Shown here one piece after another: positions 1-8,053 of a stretch of 64,000 bases of DNA. A program made the translations under genes and the position numbers. The stretch comes from Pseudomonadota bacterium (GTDB lineage Bacteria > Myxococcota_A > UBA796 > CAJQPC01): NCBI GenBank assembly GCA_024228935.1, contig JAAESX010000051.1, positions 16,696-80,695 of the forward strand, given 5' to 3'. The notes below the pieces were generated by a model. The model was not told the origin of the DNA and made no database searches. It saw only the letters and a program-made list of their open reading frames with translations. Numbering within the stretch: position 1 is the stretch's first letter; each line of letters opens with the position of its first letter.

Positions 1-757
1 GCACCTCGAGCCGCTGGAGCAGGAGCCGAGCGGCGTTCTGCTCGGACATCCCGGCGATGACACGCAGGGCCCGGCGGGCGAGCAGGGGGTCGCCGCCGCG
101 CTCCATCGCCAGCGCGAGCAGCCGGTCGATGCGCTCGGAGCTGCTGTCGATCAGCGTGCCGTCCCGATCCTTGCTGCTGCGCAGGACCTGCCCGACCCAG
201 GGGGACAGCGTCGCGCAGGCCGCTCGCCGCGTCGGGGCGTGGGGGCTCTCGATCAGGCCGTCGAGGAAGAGCGCCGGCTCACCGCGCAGGGGGTGGGCCG
301 ACATCGCGCGCGCCAGGAGCTCCAGGTCGACGAAGACACCGCGGGCATCCTTGTCGAGCCGCTCCAACAGGGCGTCGATGTCGAGCCACCGGTCGAGCGC
401 CGCGACGTCCTCCTTGAGCGCCCGGGGGTCGGCCACGGTGGTGCGCAGGTGGTGGAGCAGGACCGCGCGTCCCTCGGCCTCGGTCCGGACGGCCTCCGAG
501 GCGGTGGTGAGCTCGCGGCGGCGGGTGCGGATGGTCGCGTACCGAGCCAGCAGTGCCCGGCCCTCGACGGCCATCGTGACCGCGAACCCGTGGTCGGCGC
601 TCTCGGGCACCGGCGACCGCGAGTCCTCCTCGAGGCGGCGGGCCAGCGCGTCGATCCGGTCCGCGTGGATGCGCACCACGAGCCCCGGCAGCGCTGTCGC
701 GAGCTGACGCCCACCGCGGGTCGTAGGGGCGGGTCCCGGTCGCAGGTTCGGGTTCAT
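1..757 (-). CDS. Hypothetical helical protein, 3' part cut by window edge
   Basis: An open frame of 252 codons starts at ATG 757 and runs off the left edge, so the C-terminus is missing. The start overlaps the stop of the preceding gene by 4 nt (ATGA), which marks it as the last visible member of a translationally coupled operon. The product begins MNPNLRPGPAPTTRGG, has no signal peptide or membrane segment, and is rich in Leu/Ala/Arg/Asp helices with a repeated helix-turn-helix look near its visible end, as in HEAT-like proteins. I do not recognise the family. GC-rich third positions match its neighbours, supporting this strand over the open frames on the other strand. Confidence 0.75.
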   Translation of the reverse strand, partial: MNPNLRPGPAPTTRGGRQLATALPGLVVRIHADRIDALARRLEEDSRSPVPESADHGFAVTMAVEGRALLARYATIRTRRRELTTASEAVRTEAEGRAVLLHHLRTTVADPRALKEDVAALDRWLDIDALLERLDKDARGVFVDLELLARAMSAHPLRGEPALFLDGLIESPHAPTRRAACATLSPWVGQVLRSSKDRDGTLIDSSSERIDRLLALAMERGGDPLLARRALRVIAGMSEQNAARLLLQRLEV

Positions 758-3700
758 CGCTGCTCCTCCGGGAGCTCACGCGCGACGTAGTAGACCTCGT
801 CGATGGGGGCGTGGTCGCGCAGGCCGCGGCGCTGGGACAGCTCGACGACCAGCCGCACGCGGACGTCCGCGATGTTCTGCTGGGGGTAGTAGCGAGCGCG
901 AGCGTCGAACATCAGGCGGCGCGACGGGGCCCTCCAGACCGGTGCGGTGACATACGCGTCGACCGAGGGTCGCACGAAGCCGAAGGCGCGATGCTCGTCC
1001 TGGAAGCGGTACTCCAGCGCCGTGCCCACGCCCACGTAGAGCGGATCCGAGACCCACACATCCGCGCCCACCCGACCGCTGATGCGATCGAGCGACGGAC
1101 CGGCGTTGCTGTACCCGCGGAAGGTGCCTCGGACGCGCATGTCCTTGCGGCGTCGCCAGTCCACGTGCGTACCCAAGCCCAGCCCGTACGGGTGCTGCGA
1201 GCCGAACGTGTTCCACGCCTTGGGGTCGACCTTCACGGTCGGCGGAGGCGTCCACACGCCCCAGTGGCCCTCGACGAACGGCTCGACCCGCCACCACATG
1301 CCGACCCAGCGCCGGTACCGGACCTGGGCGTCGAGCACGCCGTGTCCGACGGACCTCGAGGTCCAGATCGCGCCGTCCGCCGTGATGGCGAAGTTCGGCG
1401 GCATCCACGTCCAGCCCCCGTTGAACGCGCCCCCGGGCACGCCGTCGATGCTCAGCCGAGCGATGCCCTGGGCGTGCAGCCAGTGTCGCTGCAGACCGAC
1501 CCGCTGGTGCCACTCGATGTCGCCCTGGGCGTACGGGTAGTGACGCAGCGCGGTGGGGAAGGTCGTGACGTCGTCGCCGACCTCGCCGCCGAACACGAAC
1601 GTGCCGCCCAGGCCCATCGGCGCGGTGGTCCGTCGAGCGGGGTGCGCGACCTGGTTCATCCAGACCCAGGTGGCCCAGGCCGACGGGCCGTAGGGCTCAG
1701 GGGCCTCGGGGGCCTCGGCGCGAGGCTTCACCGCCAGGTCGGCCGCGTCGAGCCCGGCCAGGTCGTGGCGCGACATCGTGATGAGCGCGTCGCCCGGGCC
1801 GGTGACGATGACGGGGACAGGCCCGGTGGCGGCGATGGGCAGGACGCCGACGCCCTCGATCACGCGCGTGACGCCGTCGGCCGCGACCGTGACAGGGCCG
1901 CCCTGATGGACACGCACCTTCACGAGCGTGGGTCCGAGCACGGTGACGCCGGCCCCGGAGCGACCGAGCCGATGCGTGGGCACCGTGACGACGGGCGGCA
2001 GCAGATCCCCGGCCAGCTCGGCTCGAACGACGATCGCGCTGTGGTCGTCCCAGAGCGGTCGGATGAGCAGCTCGTGGTCGTCCGTCGGCAGGACGGCGGA
2101 CCAGGTCGCGATGTGGCCGTCCTCGATCTCGACGACCTCGGACACGCCGTTCAGGGCGACCTCGACCTCGCACGGCGGCGGGTTCTTGCGGGTCGCCTCG
2201 TCCCGGCAGAGCAGCGCCAGGTCCAGCGCGCCCCCACCCGCGAACGCCAGGCGGTCCTCGCGACCGCCGCGCACGACGGCCACCTCGGTCCCGGGCCAGG
2301 GCATGCCCAGCGCGGCCTCGCGGACCATCGTGTACTCGCCGTCGTCCAGGTCCGGCGGCTGCCGCTCGACCCGCAGGTGCACCACCCCGCCATCGCGGTC
2401 GAGCGAGGTGAGCACGTCGAAGCGCCCGGCGTACTCGGCCTGTCGGCGCGTGGGGATGCCCGCCTCGCCGGCCGAGTCCGCCAGGGTCCAGGCGCCGAGC
2501 ACATCGCCCTCGAGCAGCCGGCGGCGGCTGGCCTCGATGTAGACGTAGGGCCGAACGGTGGGGCTGACCTGGTCGAGGAGCGCCAGCCAGTCGGCCGAGG
2601 TGCTGGGCTCGAGCGGGGGCAGCTGGGCGTCGCGGGCGAGCGCCGCGGCGGCCGTGGCCGGACCCTCGGCGTCGGCGAACCCACCCGGTGCGATGGGCGA
2701 GCGGGCCTCCTCACGCTGCCGGCGAGTCGTGCCCGTCAGGTACAGGACCAGGTTGGCCTCGCCGCGCGCAGTGCCGCGGTAGCCGAGCGCCACGAATGCC
2801 CCGGCACGCCGCAGTCGTGCGTCCGCCACCGCCCGGCCCGAGCCGCCCTCGTCCAGCAGTCCGACCAGGATCTGGCTCGCTACGTTCAGCGCTTCGAGCG
2901 GGTCGCCGACCGGGTCGGGGAGCTCTCGATCCGCACTGCCCGAGGTCCGGCGAAGGGCCAATGAGGCCTCGATGCCGTCGTCCGACTCCAGCGCGACGAG
3001 GTTCGAGAACGGGGCGACCGGAAGGATGAAGCGAGCGGACGGCACGTCGGGGTCGAGCGGCGCCGGGACCTCCATCTCCCACGTCCGGCCGTCGTCGGTC
3101 CAGGCCAGGACGCGACCGGGCCCGCCGTACGTGGTCACCGCGACCTGCCCGGGCGTGCCCGGCTCGACCAGGTCCCAGCGCGCGGGGAGTTCGGCGATCT
3201 GCTGCTCGTAGACCCGCAGGCCGCCCTCGACGACCGCGACTGGATCCAGGACCAGCAGCTCGCCCCGCTGGACGGCGATGCGGTGCTCGACGACCGCCTC
3301 GAGCGCCTCGTCGAGCTCCGAGGCTCCGTACAGCATCAGCTCGTCGACCGAGTACTCGACGGGCTCGTGGGCCAGGAGCCGCACGACCGGGACGCCGCGG
3401 GGGTGGTCCTCGAGGACGACGATGGCCTGCTCGCCCTCGGCCAACCGAACGCGGGCGACGCCCGGAGCCTGGGCCACGAGCCGCGGCTCGGCGGTGCCCT
3501 CGAGCAGCACGAGCTCCGTCCACCGGCTGGCGGCCGAGCCTCGCGCGTCCAGCTGGGCGAGCCAGCGGATGGCCTCGCCGCGGGGGCGGACGAACGCGCC
3601 CGACACACGGTCGCCGAGCGCTGCCAGCAGCTCGGGATCGTCCGGGAGCGCCTCGGCGAAGGGCGTCACCAGCGTGGCGTCGATGTCCGCGCGGTAGGCC

Positions 3701-4812
3701 GCCCTCTCGGCGATGGCGAAGAGCACCACCGGGCTGGTCAGGTCCTCGAGCCAGAGCTGAACGGCTTCACCGGGGTGATCGACCGTCGCGATCAGGCGTG
3801 ACCTGGCGAGGGTCGCCGCCGCGCTCCCGGGCTCGGCGCTCTCGAGCACTTCTGCGGCGTGGTCCCGAGCGTCCTCGCGGTCGGCCAGCACCCAGGCCGC
3901 CTCCATCGCGCGGACGGATCCGGTCGGCCAGGCGGTCTCCTCGAGATCCCGCAGGTCGTCGGCGTAGCGCCAGCTGGGGCGCGGGCGTTCGATGGCCAGC
4001 TCGACCTGGAACGCCTCCTCGCCGGCGGTGATCCGGAACGCGTGCACGCCCGGCGGGACGAAGACCTCGGCGCGGCGAGCCCAGGACAGGCCGGGGTTCT
4101 CGGGGTCCTCGCCCGCGCGGCGGATGCGGGTTCCGAGCCAGTCGCCGTCCCGCTCGATGCCGATCTCCATGGCCCCGAAGCCGCCCTCGGGCAGGCCGAG
4201 TCGGGCGTCCAGCAGCAGCACGCCGGGGCCCTGGACAGCCAGCGCGGTCTCGCCACCGGGCTCGACTCGAACGATGTCACCCAGCTCCCGGCCGTGGTCA
4301 CTGACGCTGCGCGCCCGCACGACCTCGAGCTCGTACAGCATCGTGGCGGTCAGGAACCGGGAGTCCAGCTCGTCGGCGGACTCCAGTGCCGCCCGGCGAG
4401 CCTCCCAGGTCGCCGCCAGCCCACCGATCGCCGCGGGGGCTGCCGGCAGGTCGCCGCCGTCTCGGGCCCAGGCGGCCAGCTGACGCTCGTAACGATCCCA
4501 GGCGATCGGCTGGAGCCAGGTGGACTCGCGCCACATGCGGATGGAGACGTCGTCCGAGGCCGTCAGCACCACCGGCCGACGGGTGCCGTGAGCAGGGACG
4601 AGCAGCGTGCCCCCGGGCCCGGCCTGCAGCGCGATGTCGAGGCCCTCGTAGGTGGCCTCGATCCGGGCGTCCGCCGGGGTCACGTCGATCAGCACGCGCG
4701 CCCGTCCGGGCTGCTCGATCAGCAGCCCGGTGTCGGCGGGCACACGCAGGGACTCCGCCGGCTGCCACGTGCCGCCGAACGCGAGTCCCAGGAACAGGAG
4801 GACGTGGATCAC
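754..4812 (-). CDS. Very large exported protein, possible C-terminal beta barrel
   Basis: 1352 residues. It begins MIHVLLFLGLAFGGTW, a short hydrophobic signal peptide without basic residues. Most of the protein (about 20-1090) looks like successive beta-rich domains interspersed with helical stretches, with many Val/Glu/Asp/Arg residues and few cysteines. The last 260 or so residues have alternating aromatic/hydrophobic strands (for example HYPYAQGDIEWHQRVG, GMWWRVEPFVEGHWG, RLMFDARARYYPQQ), the pattern of an outer-membrane barrel. I do not recognise a named family. It overlaps the genes before and after it by 4 nt and so should be made with the PgsC-like membrane protein of the same operon. 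An outer-membrane or periplasmic structural role is inference. Confidence 0.8.
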   Translation of the reverse strand: MIHVLLFLGLAFGGTWQPAESLRVPADTGLLIEQPGRARVLIDVTPADARIEATYEGLDIALQAGPGGTLLVPAHGTRRPVVLTASDDVSIRMWRESTWLQPIAWDRYERQLAAWARDGGDLPAAPAAIGGLAATWEARRAALESADELDSRFLTATMLYELEVVRARSVSDHGRELGDIVRVEPGGETALAVQGPGVLLLDARLGLPEGGFGAMEIGIERDGDWLGTRIRRAGEDPENPGLSWARRAEVFVPPGVHAFRITAGEEAFQVELAIERPRPSWRYADDLRDLEETAWPTGSVRAMEAAWVLADREDARDHAAEVLESAEPGSAAATLARSRLIATVDHPGEAVQLWLEDLTSPVVLFAIAERAAYRADIDATLVTPFAEALPDDPELLAALGDRVSGAFVRPRGEAIRWLAQLDARGSAASRWTELVLLEGTAEPRLVAQAPGVARVRLAEGEQAIVVLEDHPRGVPVVRLLAHEPVEYSVDELMLYGASELDEALEAVVEHRIAVQRGELLVLDPVAVVEGGLRVYEQQIAELPARWDLVEPGTPGQVAVTTYGGPGRVLAWTDDGRTWEMEVPAPLDPDVPSARFILPVAPFSNLVALESDDGIEASLALRRTSGSADRELPDPVGDPLEALNVASQILVGLLDEGGSGRAVADARLRRAGAFVALGYRGTARGEANLVLYLTGTTRRQREEARSPIAPGGFADAEGPATAAAALARDAQLPPLEPSTSADWLALLDQVSPTVRPYVYIEASRRRLLEGDVLGAWTLADSAGEAGIPTRRQAEYAGRFDVLTSLDRDGGVVHLRVERQPPDLDDGEYTMVREAALGMPWPGTEVAVVRGGREDRLAFAGGGALDLALLCRDEATRKNPPPCEVEVALNGVSEVVEIEDGHIATWSAVLPTDDHELLIRPLWDDHSAIVVRAELAGDLLPPVVTVPTHRLGRSGAGVTVLGPTLVKVRVHQGGPVTVAADGVTRVIEGVGVLPIAATGPVPVIVTGPGDALITMSRHDLAGLDAADLAVKPRAEAPEAPEPYGPSAWATWVWMNQVAHPARRTTAPMGLGGTFVFGGEVGDDVTTFPTALRHYPYAQGDIEWHQRVGLQRHWLHAQGIARLSIDGVPGGAFNGGWTWMPPNFAITADGAIWTSRSVGHGVLDAQVRYRRWVGMWWRVEPFVEGHWGVWTPPPTVKVDPKAWNTFGSQHPYGLGLGTHVDWRRRKDMRVRGTFRGYSNAGPSLDRISGRVGADVWVSDPLYVGVGTALEYRFQDEHRAFGFVRPSVDAYVTAPVWRAPSRRLMFDARARYYPQQNIADVRVRLVVELSQRRGLRDHAPIDEVYYVARELPEEQR

Positions 4813-5651
4813 CGGGTCCAGTCCTCCAGCATCTCGGCCAGCTCGGCCCGGACCTCGGGCTCCTGGACCAGCTCGGACCGGGCCTTCTTCGAGAGCTCCA
4901 GGTGGAGGAAGCGGGCGTGCGAGGACAGCGCGATGCCCTGGCTGTTCGTGCGACCCGCCAGCTTCGGGACCGAGTCCCCGCTCTTGCTGCGACCGGGGAG
5001 AAGGCCGGTCAGGTCCCAGCGCGAGTCCGCCAGGTCAGCGGGGTCGGCCAGCGCGGAGCCCGGCGAGAGCACCGTCGACGCCCGGCTGTTCTCGTCCGCG
5101 AACCCGTGCAACTGCACGACCAGCGGCTGGTCCAGCGACTGCGCCGCGGCGATGGTGAACGCCTGGTAGTAGGTGTCGTCCGCGTGGGCGAGGTCCGCGC
5201 GCTCGAACGCATAGCGCTGGCCGCTGTTCAACATCAGGAGCTGCCCCGTGCCCTCCTCGAACAGGAGCGAGGCCAGCCGGCCCGTCTTGAGGTCGTACCA
5301 GGCGTGCGGTGCCTGGACGATGACCGGAGACGACTCGGTCATGCGCACCACGTAGAGCCCGTCCGCGGCCTCCGTGGCCGGCTCCATCACCACCCAGCCG
5401 TTCTCCTCGTCGACCCGCACCGAGAAGCCCATCGCATCCGCGCGGGTCTCGAAGCCCTGTGGGAGCACGCCGCCCGGCGCGGTCCGGACCAGCTCGCCGA
5501 ACAGCTCGGTCGCGTCCCGCATCTCGGCGGGGGTCAGGTGCCGCGGGGTCGCGTCGTTCCGCTGGTCGTTCAGGTCCTCCCAGAGCGGACTGGCGTTCGG
5601 CCGCGCGAACGCGACTCCAGCGAGCAGGATGCCGAGCCAAAGGGTCCTCAC
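4809..5651 (-). CDS. Exported hypothetical protein
   Basis: 280 residues with a clear signal peptide (MRTLWLGILLAGVAFA, cleavage probably after AFA). The mature part has beta-strand segments around 75-170 (EENGWVVMEPATEA, VRMTESSPVIVQAP) and a helical, charged C-terminus. It contains no cysteines and no recognised catalytic motif. Its ATG overlaps the stop of the preceding gene by 4 nt, and its own stop overlaps the next start by 4 nt. It is probably a periplasmic component of the PgsC-like operon; function is unknown to me. Confidence 0.8.
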   Translation of the reverse strand: MRTLWLGILLAGVAFARPNASPLWEDLNDQRNDATPRHLTPAEMRDATELFGELVRTAPGGVLPQGFETRADAMGFSVRVDEENGWVVMEPATEAADGLYVVRMTESSPVIVQAPHAWYDLKTGRLASLLFEEGTGQLLMLNSGQRYAFERADLAHADDTYYQAFTIAAAQSLDQPLVVQLHGFADENSRASTVLSPGSALADPADLADSRWDLTGLLPGRSKSGDSVPKLAGRTNSQGIALSSHARFLHLELSKKARSELVQEPEVRAELAEMLEDWTR

Positions 5652-8053
5652 AGCTGCTCCTCCGTCCAGTGCCGCACACTGCCATCCCGCGCCTGCTGCC
5701 AGCTGCCGTCAATGCGGATGTAGACGGCCTCGCCCCCTTGCCCGAAGGCCTGGATCTGGACGTCGTGCATGCCCCGGGACAGGTCACTGCCCAGGAACAG
5801 GCGCATTCCCTGCCAGCCCTGCAGCGCGCCGCCGTTCACGAGCTGCCCGGCCCCGCGCGTCTCCAGCGGGATGAACTTCCGCTGGACCGGCGTGAAGTGC
5901 TCGCTCGAGGTGGCGCGGCGGACGACCTGGCCGCCGTCGATCTTCACGATGAGCGTTGGCGGCTTGCCCGAGGGTGTGTAGGCCCGGATGAACAGGACCT
6001 CGGTGGGATCCGTGAGCCACGCGCTGACCCGCAGCGTCGTGCTGTCGGCGCGCCACAGCGTCCGGCGGGCCCAGGTCGGGCCGTCGCCCTCGGCGCGGGC
6101 GAGCCACAGCCCATCGGGTCCGGTGAGGGCGCAGCTGGCCTCCCCCTCGGGAGCCGGCCAGGTGAAGCTGCCGGTCGTCGAGTCGATCGGGAACGCGCCC
6201 AGCGACTCGTCACCACACGAGAGCGTGATCTCCTCGCCGAGGACCCCGGCGCCGACGCGGTAGTCCACCGACAGTCCGTCGTCTCCCACGACCAGGCCCG
6301 TGAGCCCGACGAGCTCGGTGCGGTACCAGCGCTGCCAGCCTCGGGTGGGCGTGACGCGCTCGACCACCGGGTGCTGGGCGTCGACGTTCCACGGATGCAC
6401 GGCCCAGGTCTGGCGGTAGCCGTCCTCGCCGTCCCTCTCCGGCCGGCGCTCGATGCGGACCGTCGCGTCGAACCGCATGAGCCGCTCGTCGAGCACCAGG
6501 TCGTCGTGGTTCCGGGGCGCCACGACCTGGTAGTTCGCCAGCTCCCAGGGGGCATAGCGCCCGGTGAAGTCGGCGGGGAGCCCGTACTCGGGCGCGCGCA
6601 GCGGCACGACATCGAGCGGGTAGAGGAACCGCAGGTCCACCAGCTGGTCGGCGGTGAAGCGCAGCGTGACGGCCTCGCGGCGGTGGTAGACGTACCGGGT
6701 CGTCTTCTCCGAGACGCGCTCGAGCTCGGCCTCGACGTAGCGCTCGTACGGAGCGTACTGCCAGCGCGACTGGAACGTGCCGGTGTCGAGGACCTGTCCG
6801 TCGATGTCGAGCGCCTCCCACCTGATGGTGACGGGGGGCTGGCCGGGGTCCGTCGCGGGCGAAGCCTTCCAGACCGCGTCGCTCAGGGGGCGGGCCTCGA
6901 CCCGCAGGTGGCCCCACTCCCGCGCGGCCACGGCCGGAACGTCGACCGGCCCCAGGCCCGGGCCGGCGCGGTAGTTCGTGATGCGGCGCCGCTCCGGCTC
7001 CTGGGGCTCACCGCCGCCCGCGCCTGGAGGCTCGCCCCAGCTCTTGCCCTGGTCCGGCGTCAGCGTGTAGGCCAGCGTGATGGGCTCGGACTCCCAGCCG
7101 TTCATCCAGTGGATCGACCAGATGGCGCCGTCCGGGACGACGATCTTCGACGGGCTCACCGAGCCACCCTCGATGGTCGCGAACGAGGCGTCGACGACCT
7201 TGAAGACGGGCATCGTGCTCGGCTCCATCAGCTCGTTGCCGAGCTCCTCGAGCTGGTCGTCGGTGGCCGAGAAGACCTCGAGCGTGCTGGGCCCGCGGAT
7301 GTTCACCGCCGTCGCCTCGCCGGGCTCCATCCGGTAGCCACCCGTGACCGAGGTCGGCACGAAGCTCAGCGGCTCGTACCGGTGGACGGCCACGGTCTCG
7401 CCGACCAGCTCGTGCGCGGGGATGGTCGTGCGCTTCAGGCCCGTGTGCCACCGGAGCTCCTGCTCGGTGAGCGTCGGCCAGGGCAGCGGGTAGAGGCGAC
7501 CGATGCGCTCGAGCGCGGTCCTGGACAGCGCGCTCGTGACTCCCGCTCCAGCGTCCCGGTTCTCGCGGAAGACACGGACGAGCAGGCGCTCCCCTTCGCG
7601 CAGTCCCTTCGGTCGGACGACCAGCTCCCCACCCTCGTCCATGTGCGGACCGGGGATGAGGTCGATGATGCGGCTGTCCGTGATGATCCGCGTCGGGTCG
7701 GGCGGGTCGATGGCGAACGAGCCGTCCTCGAGCACGGTCAGCCGGGACCGCGTCCAGTGCTCGCGGTAGGCGGTGGTCTGCTCGCCGACGAGGTCGAGCC
7801 CCAGGCCGTACAGATAGGTCTCCGCCTCGTCGAGGATCTCCGGCCGCTCGGTCTCGAGGTAGGCCAGGAGCCGCACGCCCTCATCGTCGCGCCCGACCTT
7901 GAAGCTCGCGTGCCCGCCCTCGGTCAGCGCGAACAGGACGAGGCGCTCGGCGCCGGCCGCGGTGAAGCTCGACCAGCTGTCCGCCCACGGCGCCAGCAGC
8001 CACAGCGCGAGCGCCGCGACCAGCCAGCCGAAGATCAGGAGGCGGGTCCTCAT
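5648..8053 (-). CDS. Membrane-anchored periplasmic protein of unknown function
   Basis: 801 residues from ATG 8053, chosen over an upstream in-frame start because it gives the 4-nt ATGA overlap seen at every junction of this operon and puts a signal anchor (MRTRLLIFGWLVAALALWLL) at the N-terminus. The rest is largely beta-rich, with Arg/Glu/Trp/Tyr-rich strands and pairs such as REWGHLRVEARP, resembling carbohydrate-binding or scaffold domains, but no family is recognised. There are two or three cysteines near 610-640 in the mature part. It lies directly downstream of the PgsC-like gene, so a periplasmic partner of that membrane protein is the simplest inference. Confidence 0.8.
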   Translation of the reverse strand: MRTRLLIFGWLVAALALWLLAPWADSWSSFTAAGAERLVLFALTEGGHASFKVGRDDEGVRLLAYLETERPEILDEAETYLYGLGLDLVGEQTTAYREHWTRSRLTVLEDGSFAIDPPDPTRIITDSRIIDLIPGPHMDEGGELVVRPKGLREGERLLVRVFRENRDAGAGVTSALSRTALERIGRLYPLPWPTLTEQELRWHTGLKRTTIPAHELVGETVAVHRYEPLSFVPTSVTGGYRMEPGEATAVNIRGPSTLEVFSATDDQLEELGNELMEPSTMPVFKVVDASFATIEGGSVSPSKIVVPDGAIWSIHWMNGWESEPITLAYTLTPDQGKSWGEPPGAGGGEPQEPERRRITNYRAGPGLGPVDVPAVAAREWGHLRVEARPLSDAVWKASPATDPGQPPVTIRWEALDIDGQVLDTGTFQSRWQYAPYERYVEAELERVSEKTTRYVYHRREAVTLRFTADQLVDLRFLYPLDVVPLRAPEYGLPADFTGRYAPWELANYQVVAPRNHDDLVLDERLMRFDATVRIERRPERDGEDGYRQTWAVHPWNVDAQHPVVERVTPTRGWQRWYRTELVGLTGLVVGDDGLSVDYRVGAGVLGEEITLSCGDESLGAFPIDSTTGSFTWPAPEGEASCALTGPDGLWLARAEGDGPTWARRTLWRADSTTLRVSAWLTDPTEVLFIRAYTPSGKPPTLIVKIDGGQVVRRATSSEHFTPVQRKFIPLETRGAGQLVNGGALQGWQGMRLFLGSDLSRGMHDVQIQAFGQGGEAVYIRIDGSWQQARDGSVRHWTEEQL

